Assembly (NCBI GenBank): GCA_003526525.1
Contig: DPVV01000068.1
Coordinates: 1 to 22,894 of the forward strand
Reading direction: 5' to 3'
Length of the DNA: 22,894 nt
Origin: Lachnoclostridium phytofermentans
GTDB taxonomy: Bacteria; Bacillota; Clostridia; Lachnospirales; Lachnospiraceae
Below the pieces are notes generated by a model. The model did no database searches. It saw only the letters and a program-made list of their open reading frames with translations, and was not told the origin of the DNA. Below are positions 15,748-22,894 of the stretch, piece after piece; the first letter of the stretch is position 1, and each line of letters opens with the position of its first letter. A program made the translations under genes and the position numbers.

Positions 15748-15799
15748 GGTTATATCAGGTAAGAGGTTTGATTCATTCGATTCCATAGGAGCGGATCAA

Positions 15800-15846
15800 A
15801 CAAAGCATAAAAGCCAGCGTTTCTAACGCTGGCTTTTATGCTTTGT
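15800..15846. terminator. Two-way terminator between opp operon and the - strand transporter
   Basis: A perfect 22-bp stem with loop TCT (15800-15821 against 15825-15846). The inner arms are AAAAGCCAGCGTT and AACGCTGGCTTTT, so both strands end the stem with a T-run. It sits between two converging operons and can stop both. Confidence 0.85.
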
Positions 15847-15934
15847 GATATATTAACTTTATATTTAAACTTAATATTATAACTTTATATTTCAATTTAT
15901 ACTAATTTAGATAATTTTTATTAGCCAAATAGAG

Positions 15935-16756
15935 TTAGATTCTTCTTACTTTTCTTTCAACATACGAAAGGATTCCATATAATGCTGTTGCAACGATGCA
16001 TAGTATAACAATACTCATAATAACCCAATCTAGTTTAAAGACTTGTGAACCGTAGACAATGAGATATCCTAAACCAGCCTTCGCTGCAAGGAATTCTCCT
16101 ATGATAACACCAACGAGAGACAGGCCAATATTGACTTTCATACAGCTAATAATTGAAGGAAGGTTACCTGGAAGAACTACTTTAAATAGGACATCTTTTT
16201 TGGTACCCCCCAAGGTATAAATGAGTTTGTATTTATCTTGCTCTGTAGAGTTGAAGTTGGTATATAACGTTATAATTGTACCAAAGACTGCGACCGTTAC
16301 CGCTGCTACAATAATTGTCTTCATATTATTCCCGAGCCAAACAATAAAAACTGGTGCAAGAGCCGACTTTGGAAGGCTATTAAGAACCACAAGATAAGGT
16401 TCTAGCACCTTAGCAACACTTTCATTCCACCATAATAAGACTGCGACGAGGAGCCCGATTCCTATAACTAAACCAAAACTTATGAAGGTTTCAAAAAGTG
16501 TAATACCGATATGGTAAAATACTGTTCCGTCTTGTGCCATTGTAGCAAAACACTTCACAACTCTGGAAGGGCTACTGAATATAAATGAATTTAGCCATCC
16601 CAACCTTGTCGATAACTCCCATAAAATTAAAAAGGATAAAAATATGATCCATTGCGAGATACGAATTTTCGTTACTCTTTTTTGATATCGTTTCAGATAC
16701 GCTTGGTGGATTGCAGAGGCAGATAAGAAATCCTCTTTTTTAATACGATGCATCAT
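15935..16756 (-). CDS. ABC importer permease of the SsuC/TauC/NrtB class
   Basis: The 273-residue product has about six membrane helices (around 34-52, 84-110, 117-140, 146-166, 207-225 and 243-264). The EAA loop that contacts the ATPase is IYTLGGTKKDVLFKVVLPGNLP (about 179-200), with the conserved Gly of that class. VLNSLPKSALAPVFIVWLG (about 124-142) is the standard motif of aliphatic sulfonate, taurine, nitrate or thiamine-precursor importers. The start may be either of two neighbouring ATG codons (16756 or 16753); the first overlaps the ATPase stop (ATGA), so the genes are coupled. No binding protein follows within 100 bp of its end. Substrate is open. Confidence 0.85.
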   Translation of the reverse strand: MMHRIKKEDFLSASAIHQAYLKRYQKRVTKIRISQWIIFLSFLILWELSTRLGWLNSFIFSSPSRVVKCFATMAQDGTVFYHIGITLFETFISFGLVIGIGLLVAVLLWWNESVAKVLEPYLVVLNSLPKSALAPVFIVWLGNNMKTIIVAAVTVAVFGTIITLYTNFNSTEQDKYKLIYTLGGTKKDVLFKVVLPGNLPSIISCMKVNIGLSLVGVIIGEFLAAKAGLGYLIVYGSQVFKLDWVIMSIVILCIVATALYGILSYVERKVRRI

Positions 16757-17535
16757 AGGGACGTCAACTCCTTCCAGATTAAATTAAAATAGGTACTGAA
16801 TTCAGGAGCTAAACGCTTTTGCAATGGAGACTCATCCTTCGAGGTTAAGCTAATCTCAAATTCCTTTTTTATGGAAGCTGGTCGATTCGAAAGCACAATC
16901 ACCTTATCCGCTGTACTGATTGCTTCCGCTATATCGTGAGTGATTAGTACGGCAGTCTTATTTTCCTTGCGGATAATTTTACAGATGTCATCCGAAACTT
17001 CAAGACGTGTTTGATAGTCTAGCGCTGAAAATGGTTCATCTAATAGCAGGATATCTGGTTGTAAAAGCAGTGTACGTATTAACGCAGCACGCTGTCTCAT
17101 TCCTCCAGATAATTCTGTTGGCTTTGAATCAATAAATGAGATTAGCCCATAAGTCTCTAGCAGATGATTAATTATTACCATGCTTTGGTCTGAGTATTTA
17201 TGTTGAATCTCCAGACCAAGTGCGACATTTCGCAATGTGCTTCTCCAATCCAGAAGATGGTCTTTTTGCAACATATAACCAATATTTAAGCCTGAATTTT
17301 TGGTATCCTTCCCTTTAATATAAATACTTCCAGTATCAGGTTTTATTAATCCTGCAATTAGAGATAGTAAAGTTGATTTACCACATCCGCTGGGCCCTAC
17401 TATTGCAAGAAATTGACCCTCTGATACATGGAAGCTGACATCCTTCAATGCAGTAGTCTCTCCAGCTAAGGTGTGATACGAGTAGCTTAAATGATCTACA
17501 TGGAGAAATTCATTTGTAGTAGTATTTGAATCCAT
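16753..17535 (-). CDS. ABC importer ATPase of the SsuB/TauB/NrtD class
   Basis: The 260-residue ATPase has Walker A GPSGCGKST (47-55), Q-loop Gln90 in YMLQKDHLLDW, signature LSGGMRQR (142-149), Walker B ILLLDEP (162-168), D-loop SALD, and the H-loop His200 in ITHDIAEAI. The MLQKDxLLxW form of the Q-loop is typical for the nitrate/sulfonate/taurine group. GGAGG at 17540-17544 (read on the - strand) precedes the ATG. It is the first gene of a two-gene unit with the permease; the binding protein that such importers need is missing in the window. TATAAT on the - strand at 17570-17565 is present, but I find no good -35 for it. A broken relative of this pair lies at 5265-5390. Confidence 0.88.
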   Translation of the reverse strand: MDSNTTTNEFLHVDHLSYSYHTLAGETTALKDVSFHVSEGQFLAIVGPSGCGKSTLLSLIAGLIKPDTGSIYIKGKDTKNSGLNIGYMLQKDHLLDWRSTLRNVALGLEIQHKYSDQSMVIINHLLETYGLISFIDSKPTELSGGMRQRAALIRTLLLQPDILLLDEPFSALDYQTRLEVSDDICKIIRKENKTAVLITHDIAEAISTADKVIVLSNRPASIKKEFEISLTSKDESPLQKRLAPEFSTYFNLIWKELTSL

Positions 17536-17875
17536 GATTGGCCTCCATAATAATGCTATAATGTATTATATGTGGGAAGTACTTGGTCGGCGATAAATTT
17601 TGACCTATTATTCTTCCTAAATATAAGATAATTCATCATACAAATTGTCGTATTCTGTCATATTATGTAAATGAACTACATTACAATCATGTCGAAAATG
17701 AAATGGCAGTGTTAAGATAAGGAGAGTGAGGGAGGATTCTTATATTAATCTCGATTCCTTAGAGGAAATTTGAGTTAATAAATTTATAAAAGTAAGAAAC
17801 TAATAGAATGGATGGTATGATATTTACAAATTAAAATGTTAAATAAATATCATAAGAGAATTGCTTAAAATGGGC

Positions 17876-17904
17876 TTGACAATACTTTAGTACGGTAATA
17901 CAAT
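17876..17904 (+). promoter_or_regulatory. Near-consensus sigma-A promoter, no gene close downstream
   Basis: TTGACA (17876-17881), exactly 17 bp, then TACAAT (17899-17904). The next protein start is about 970 bp away and has its own promoter, so this one may serve a non-coding transcript or a lost gene. Confidence 0.65.
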
Positions 17905-18305
17905 AATAAAGCAACAATGCAAAACAACATTGCATCATCATAAGAAAAAATGAACTAAATTTACCAAATCAAAAGAGGGTAATATACCTTTTCAAGTCAA
18001 AACTATGAAGTCTATATACGCATATCTAATACAAAGGAAATTGAGATTAAATAATATATTTGGATAATCACAGAATTTTTAGAATTCGATAATATAAAAA
18101 CGAAGATTCTTATTAATAATTGAATAGTATAAAATGATGTAATTTTTTGTAGATAAGATTCTGTCATTAAAAATAAAAAGAATTAATAAGCTTGTTCATA
18201 AAGTAAAATATAGTTGCAATATTTTTATAAAAAGATATAAATGTTTGCATATTTAATTTTTAATCTATTCTAGTAGTAAAATACATAATCCAATATTCAA
18301 TCAAA

Positions 18306-18465
18306 AGTAATTCCAATTCCAATATAAATAAAGCTAAAAGATTAAAGTAATTCCAATTCCAATATTTAAATAAAGCTAAAAGATTAAAGTATTTCCAATT
18401 CCAATATATAAATAAAGCTAAAAGATCAAAGTAATTCCAATATTTAAATAAAACTAAAAGATCAA
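18306..18465 (+). repeat. 42-bp tandem repeat, four copies
   Basis: Copies lie at 18306-18345 (40 bp, two bases short), 18346-18387, 18388-18429 and 18430-18465 (36 bp, six bases short). The unit begins AGTAATTCCAATTCCAATAT and ends in ATAAAGCTAAAAGATTAA, and itself holds a doubled ATTCCA. Copies differ in a few bases. There are no spacers, so it is not a CRISPR array. Confidence 0.85.
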
Positions 18466-18731
18466 AAGATCAAAATGAGTTATAACTAAATCAAAAGAGA
18501 ATCAAAATCAAAGCAATAATCAAATTTGAAACATTTAATGCTTTGTAAGTTTAAATAATAAATGGAAAGGAGGATTCCGATCAAATTACTAAGAAAAGCG
18601 TAAAATAAATATTTAAATGTTTAGAATAATTTTAAAATAAATGTTTATTTGAATACTAAAACATTAATATTTTGAACATAAAACAATGGTCGGGACAACA
18701 AAAGAAATCAAATTCATCAGCAAACAAATTA

Positions 18732-18760
18732 TTGACTTTAATATCCAGTACTGCTATAAT
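18732..18760 (+). promoter_or_regulatory. Strong sigma-A promoter with extended -10, for the lipoprotein gene
   Basis: TTGACT (18732-18737), 17 bp, TATAAT (18755-18760), preceded by TGC, giving the extended TGnTATAAT form. Transcription would start near 18767, giving a leader of about 110 nt before the start at 18877. Confidence 0.75.
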
Positions 18761-18876
18761 TTGGTATGCTTTAACAAAATTTACATAATAAATCTGCGAA
18801 GAAGCATTCCTATATTTGGTATGGGTTGGTTTCTATTTTTTTATTCGGAGGTTTTGGTTAATCTTGGGAGGAAACT

Positions 18877-20094
18877 ATGTACAAATTGAAAAAGGGATTT
18901 ATGATATTGGTATTAGCCACATCAACAATGTTACTTGGTGGCTGTAGTGTAGGAACTAGTTCTCTGTTTATACATCCGGCAGAACAGGGGTATGAGTACG
19001 AAGTTACATACGATACATTGGGCGGGAACATTAATCAAGTAGATAAACGTGTTGTATATTATGCAGGGAATTCTTTATTATTTGAGCCTAGTGGAACTGC
19101 CGGCATGCTTGTGCAACCTAAATTTGGTGATAAGTCATTAGTTGGATGGTACACAAAGTATACAACAGAAGAAAGTACGAATGGAACTAACTATCATTTT
19201 AACGAAGAAGATTTATGGGATTTCTCGGCGGACCGAGTTTCTGATGAAAATACCAGCGATAAAAAGTTGATTTTATATGCTAGATGGGCTGAGAATCCAT
19301 CCATTAACTTTTTGGATGCAGCAAATCCTAATGAAGACATCTTGTTAAAATGGACGATTAATGTTGGCAGCGAATTAAAACGCCCTACTTCAACAGAACC
19401 AAAGAAAAACGGATTTACCTTAATTGACTACTATAAGGATCCGGAGTGTACTGAAAAATTTGTATTTGATAAAGTGATTGAAGAGGATGATATTGATTAC
19501 TCGAACGGCGGTAAAGCTCAAATAAATATTTATTGTAAGTTTATTGAAGGTGATATGATTCGAGTTAAAACAGCAAATCAACTAAAAGCAATTGCTGAAA
19601 AGCCAGATGGACATTATATATTAGCAAATGATATTGATTTATCAACTGAAGAATGGTCACCAATTGAAATTTTTAGTGGTGTATTGGACGGTAATGGATA
19701 TTCCATCAAAGATCTTAACTTAAATGTTAAAAATCGTGTTTCTGGAATTGCTGCTAAAACAGCGGGCGAAGTATCTTATGGATTATTTTCGAAGTTAGAA
19801 GGTGCTAAGATAATAAATCTAACAATAAAGGATGCGAATATTGTAGTTAATAAATCTTCCAATGTAAAACTTTGTGTTGGCGCATTAGCAGGACGTACCA
19901 AGAAAACAACGATAGAAAATTGTACCTTTGGTGGTATAACGATAGCATCAGATGGTATGTGTAGCATTGATATTGTCGCATCCAGTTATGTTGCTGGTGA
20001 TTATTCAACTAAGATAAACAATAGTGTATTTAATAATATCAATACAAACAAATTAACAACCTCTGGGAATTTAGAAATAATAGAGCAAAAATAA
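18877..20094 (+). CDS. Surface lipoprotein with Flg_new-type modules and beta-helix-like part
   Basis: A GGGAGG site (18865-18870) precedes the ATG. The 405-residue product has a signal peptide with lipobox LLGGC and lipidation at Cys23. Residues about 39-137 resemble an InlB/Listeria-Bacteroides (Flg_new) repeat: it opens YEVTYDTLGGNINQ, has LVGWYTKYTTEE in the middle and ends LILYARW. A second, weaker one follows (about 142-225: NGFTLIDYYKDPECTEKF, ending INIYCKFIEG). Then IRVKTANQLKAIAEKPDGHY, ILANDIDLS, LDGNGYSIKDLNL and YGLFSKLEGAKIINLTIKDA (about 228-320) follow the pattern of right-handed beta-helix/GLUG surface proteins. It should be anchored on the outer face of the membrane. It stands directly before the second binding-protein gene with no clear terminator between (121 bp), so the two may be expressed together. 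Its ligand is unknown. Confidence 0.75.
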   Translation: MYKLKKGFMILVLATSTMLLGGCSVGTSSLFIHPAEQGYEYEVTYDTLGGNINQVDKRVVYYAGNSLLFEPSGTAGMLVQPKFGDKSLVGWYTKYTTEESTNGTNYHFNEEDLWDFSADRVSDENTSDKKLILYARWAENPSINFLDAANPNEDILLKWTINVGSELKRPTSTEPKKNGFTLIDYYKDPECTEKFVFDKVIEEDDIDYSNGGKAQINIYCKFIEGDMIRVKTANQLKAIAEKPDGHYILANDIDLSTEEWSPIEIFSGVLDGNGYSIKDLNLNVKNRVSGIAAKTAGEVSYGLFSKLEGAKIINLTIKDANIVVNKSSNVKLCVGALAGRTKKTTIENCTFGGITIASDGMCSIDIVASSYVAGDYSTKINNSVFNNINTNKLTTSGNLEIIEQK

Positions 20095-20215
20095 GGAATG
20101 ATGAAACTATTTCTAATCTAAGGTTAACATCGCAACAAATATAGATAAGGCCAATATATTCATTGGTAATTAAGTCCTAAGACTATAATTATAATAAAGA
20201 AAACGGAGGAATATT

Positions 20216-22693
20216 ATGAAGAAAACAAAGAAATTGGTAGCGTTACTTCTTTGCATGACTATGATTCTTTCTTTAGCAGCTTGTGGTAAGGGAGAAAAAG
20301 ATGTAAATAAGGATATTACGCCAACTGTAGCTCCAACTAAAGCTGCAGGCGATGACAAAGGGCAAGAAAAAACTGTAGAACCAGATGTTCCAGCAGGTAG
20401 AAGAGATGCATCCACACCTCGTTCTGCTGCAAACGCGAACAATCCGTTGGTTATTAGTACTTTAACACTGGATGGAAAGTTTACACCATTCTTCGGTACG
20501 AGTGAACCTGATCGTAAAATCTACGATAGTACTCAAATCACTTTAATTTACAACAATGAGTCAGCTGAGCCAGTAGCAGGTGTTAATGAACCAACTGCTG
20601 CATGGGATTTTAAGATGACGACTAACGATGATCAATCAAAGTCTACCTACAAATTCTGGATTAAGAATGGTATTCAATTTAGCGATGGCCATGTATTAAA
20701 TGCAGATGACGTATTATTTAACTTGTATGTATTCTTAGATCCTAAATATGATGGTTCCTCTACTTTATATTCAATGAACATTGAGGGATTAAAAGCTTAT
20801 CAAGCTCAGATTTTAGACGAGAGCTCAGCAGAAGCAAAACTTGCAGAGTTCACTGAGGCAGCTAATAAGAAAGTTGATGCCGCACTTGCTGGTAATGGTG
20901 AGGCAGTAGTTACTGATAAATTATGGGAACTTGTGAAAGAGAGTGTTACAGCTGATAATAATGACTTAGTGAAAGGTCAATATACTCCAGAAAAGCTTGG
21001 ATTAGTTGGACCAGAAGATTTCTTAACATCTGCACCTCAATCCATTATTCTTTATTACACATCAAGCTGTATTGGTAGAGATTTAATTACATACAAAAAT
21101 GGTGCTTACGTTATTGATGAAGCTACAGGTTTAACAGTAGATAAAATGAGTACTTACACAGAGGAAGATTATATTAATGCTTCAGTGAAGTGCATTAAAG
21201 AAACAATTAATGCTGCAGAATTTGATGAAGCATTTGGCTATACTACAGTTGATGATGCTAAGGCATTCTTCGCAGGAGAAGAAAAATCTGTATATCTTGA
21301 AGCAAACAAAGGTACTGTTAAGAGTATTAGCGGTATCTCAAAGGGGAAGGAAGTTTGCTCTGATGGTGTAGAACGTGAGACAGTTACGGTAGTATTAAAT
21401 GGTGTTGACCCTAAGGCAATCTGGAACTTTACGTTTGAAGTAGCACCTATGCATTACTATGCAGGTCAGGCAAGACATGATGCTGCAAATGGCGTTGATA
21501 ATTTCGGTGTTGATTTTTCTAGCGCAGAATTTATGTTTGGTTTAAAAGAATTTAACGGTTTACCAATGGGTGCAGGTCCTTATAAGATGACAGATGCTAA
21601 AAACTCAGAGAATCCAACTTCAGATCAGTTTTATGATAATGGTATTTGTTATTTTGTAGCAAATGATTACTTTTTGCTTGGTGCTCCAAAGGTTAAATAT
21701 TTAAGATACAAAACAATTAATGCTGGTTCTGAATTAGACTCTGTATTAACTGGCGATGTTCACTATTCTGATCCTAAGGCTAGTGCAACAACGATCAATA
21801 AGATCACTTCAGATTCTGCTTATTCTCATTTAAACTATGTATTAGTTGACAATTTAGGTTATGGTTATATCGGTATTAATGCAGAGCTTATACCTGATCT
21901 TAATGTAAGACGCGCACTTATGTCTGCTATGGATACCGCTCTAACGTTAGGCGCTTATCCAGGAGGTTTAGCACAAGTTATTCATAGACCAGTTAGCCAG
22001 GTATCATGGGCATATCCTGAAGGATGTACAGCAATGTACCCATTCGATGAAACAGGTGCAGCTTCTAAAGAGTACTTCTTAAAAGCAGGTTATAAAGAGA
22101 CAGCGGATGGTAAATTATTAGCACCAGACGGAAGCAAGCCATCCTTTAAATTTACAATTCCATCGAGTGCAGATGATCACCCAGCTGGTCAGGTGTTCTT
22201 AAAGACTCAAGAAGTACTTGAAAAGCTCGGTGTTGAAGTAATTATTGATGTTGATCAAAACCTTTTAAGTAAAATAAATGAGGGTGTTATTTCTGTCTGG
22301 GCAGCAGCTTGGGTGGCAACGATAGATCCTGATATGTTCCAGGTATATTATTCCGATCCTTCTAAGAATCAAGCTACTTCTCCAAAGGCTTCAGGACTTT
22401 ATTATTTATTTGAAAATGGTACCGCAGAAGAGAAAGAGATCCTTGTACGTTTAAATGAATTGATTGAACAGGGACGTTCTACTCTTAATGTAGATGAAAG
22501 AAAACCAATTTATTCAGAAGCACTTGATAAGGCTATGGAAATAGCAGTTGAACTACCAACCTATCAGAGAAAGAACATGTTTGTTTATAACAAGAGTATC
22601 ATTGATCCTACTAGCTTAACTCCAGCAGATAAGACTACACCTTACAGATCACCAATTTACGCACTCTGGGATATTAGCTTACTTGACAAATAG
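20216..22693 (+). CDS. Opp/Dpp-type solute-binding lipoprotein (SBP family 5), oversized
   Basis: An ACGGAGGA site (20203-20210) precedes the ATG. The signal peptide has the lipobox SLAAC with lipidation at Cys23, then a charged Thr/Pro/Lys linker to about residue 75. Family motifs: NPLVISTLTLDGKFTPFFG at the start of the domain, YKFWIKNGIQFSDGHVLNAD and DVLFNLYVFLDPKY (about 146-180), LPMGAGPYKM (about 450-459), GYGYIGINAELIPDLNVRRA (about 549-568) and the ISVWAAAWVATIDPDMFQVYY end lobe (about 692-712). At 825 residues it is close in size to the 826-residue protein of the first operon, though the sequences differ a lot, so the two are distant relatives. An Opp-type permease begins 112 bp downstream after a terminator-like hairpin. 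Its substrate is not readable from the sequence; peptides are the default guess. Confidence 0.9.
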   Translation: MKKTKKLVALLLCMTMILSLAACGKGEKDVNKDITPTVAPTKAAGDDKGQEKTVEPDVPAGRRDASTPRSAANANNPLVISTLTLDGKFTPFFGTSEPDRKIYDSTQITLIYNNESAEPVAGVNEPTAAWDFKMTTNDDQSKSTYKFWIKNGIQFSDGHVLNADDVLFNLYVFLDPKYDGSSTLYSMNIEGLKAYQAQILDESSAEAKLAEFTEAANKKVDAALAGNGEAVVTDKLWELVKESVTADNNDLVKGQYTPEKLGLVGPEDFLTSAPQSIILYYTSSCIGRDLITYKNGAYVIDEATGLTVDKMSTYTEEDYINASVKCIKETINAAEFDEAFGYTTVDDAKAFFAGEEKSVYLEANKGTVKSISGISKGKEVCSDGVERETVTVVLNGVDPKAIWNFTFEVAPMHYYAGQARHDAANGVDNFGVDFSSAEFMFGLKEFNGLPMGAGPYKMTDAKNSENPTSDQFYDNGICYFVANDYFLLGAPKVKYLRYKTINAGSELDSVLTGDVHYSDPKASATTINKITSDSAYSHLNYVLVDNLGYGYIGINAELIPDLNVRRALMSAMDTALTLGAYPGGLAQVIHRPVSQVSWAYPEGCTAMYPFDETGAASKEYFLKAGYKETADGKLLAPDGSKPSFKFTIPSSADDHPAGQVFLKTQEVLEKLGVEVIIDVDQNLLSKINEGVISVWAAAWVATIDPDMFQVYYSDPSKNQATSPKASGLYYLFENGTAEEKEILVRLNELIEQGRSTLNVDERKPIYSEALDKAMEIAVELPTYQRKNMFVYNKSIIDPTSLTPADKTTPYRSPIYALWDISLLDK

Positions 22694-22757
22694 TTTTAAA
22701 ATTTAAAAGTCTACAAGTAGAGAAACTCTACAATAAAACAATTCTTTTGAAATTATG

Positions 22758-22788
22758 AAAGGGGGCGTTGGCTTTCGCCCCCTTTCTA
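22758..22788 (+). terminator. GC-rich hairpin between second SBP gene and its permease
   Basis: AAAGGGGGCG (22758-22767) pairs with CGCCCCCTTT (22776-22785), a perfect 10-bp stem with an 8-nt loop. The tail after the stem is weak (three T in the stem, then CTACA), so it would stop only part of the transcripts or protect the upstream mRNA. Confidence 0.65.
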
Positions 22789-22805
22789 CAATGTGGGGTA
22801 AAAAC

Positions 22806-22894
22806 ATGTTCAAATATTTAATAAAAAGACTTGCAGTTTCTATAATCATTTTATTTGGGGTATCTATTATAATTTATTTTGTCGTTCGAATGAT
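22806..22894 (+). CDS. Opp/Dpp-type ABC permease, OppB-like, 5' part only
   Basis: The frame opens with an ATG at 22806 behind a GGGG ribosome site (22795-22798) and leaves the window after 29 codons. The product MFKYLIKRLAVSIIILFGVS continues with a hydrophobic helix (IIIYFVVRM), which is the standard first helix of OppB/DppB proteins, following the same SBP, hairpin, permease layout as at 6938-9655. It is too short to say more. Confidence 0.7.
   Translation, partial: MFKYLIKRLAVSIIILFGVSIIIYFVVRM

Larger units (their letters stand above)
17536..18876. other. 1.3-kb AT-rich stretch without a convincing gene
   Basis: It holds the upstream region of the - strand ATPase gene, a near-consensus promoter at 17876-17904, a small hairpin (TGCAA/TTGCA around 17916-17935), a 42-bp tandem repeat at 18306-18465, an orphan strong ribosome site AAAGGAGG at 18566-18573 with no proper start codon behind it, and a very good promoter at 18732-18760 that serves the next gene. 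A 67-codon frame at 18686-18889 spans this promoter, has no ribosome site and is not counted. The region is strikingly low in GC compared with the genes. Confidence 0.6.

Noticed and set aside
17561..17575. - strand TATAAT as a full promoter for the ATPase gene
   Set aside because: No acceptable -35 hexamer lies 16-18 bp upstream of it, so I mention it only within the gene entry.
18306..18465. CRISPR array
   Set aside because: The repeats follow each other directly with no unique spacers, and no cas genes are in the window.
18686..18889. A 67-codon + strand frame before the lipoprotein gene
   Set aside because: It has no ribosome site, spans a very good promoter (18732-18760) and overlaps the start of the lipoprotein gene; its composition is that of AT-rich non-coding DNA.

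Overview
The window is low-GC Gram-positive DNA. It has strong AGGAGG-type ribosome sites, lipoprotein signal peptides with an (S/L)AAC or LLGGC lipobox, Opp/Dpp-type transporters and AT-rich spacers. Protein style suggests a Clostridia/Lachnospiraceae genome, perhaps close to Lachnoclostridium phytofermentans. That placement is inference from style, not from a search.

Region 1 (1-4765) is the tail-fibre and lysis end of a prophage or phage-like element, all on the + strand. It holds a tail-fibre protein that enters from outside the window, a probable beta-propeller tail protein, a small gene broken by two frameshifts, an XkdX-like small protein, a holin and an NlpC/P60 endolysin with a peptidoglycan-binding tail. 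A terminator closes the module.

Region 2 (4766-6937) is a graveyard of broken genes. It carries a 126-bp shard of a second taurine/nitrate-type ABC transporter, whose intact relative sits at 15935-17535. It also carries a membrane cytochrome b / cytochrome b5 fusion gene broken by one stop and two frameshifts, several terminators, and a promoter-terminator stretch with no gene.

Region 3 (6938-15846) is one complete Opp/Dpp-type operon: lipoprotein solute-binding protein, permeases B and C, ATPases D and F, and a small DUF3899-like membrane protein. Several parts are oversized: the binding protein has 826 residues, OppC has about 180 extra extracytoplasmic residues, OppD has about 355 residues inserted in its nucleotide-binding domain, and OppF has about 35 extra. 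A strongly folded element of about 165 nt lies between the binding-protein gene and oppB. A 22-bp perfect hairpin ends the operon.

Region 4 (15935-17535, - strand) is a two-gene ABC importer (permease and ATPase) of the SsuBC/TauBC class with no binding protein beside it.

Region 5 (17536-18876) is an AT-rich gap with a near-consensus promoter, a 42-bp tandem repeat and a second, very good promoter just before the next gene.

Region 6 (18877-22894) holds a surface lipoprotein (InlB/Flg_new-type modules plus a beta-helix-like part). It is followed by a second SBP-first Opp-type operon: an 825-residue binding protein, an intergenic terminator hairpin and the start of an OppB-type permease that leaves the window. 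The two operons share a layout of SBP, hairpin, then permease. This would give more binding protein than membrane complex from one promoter.
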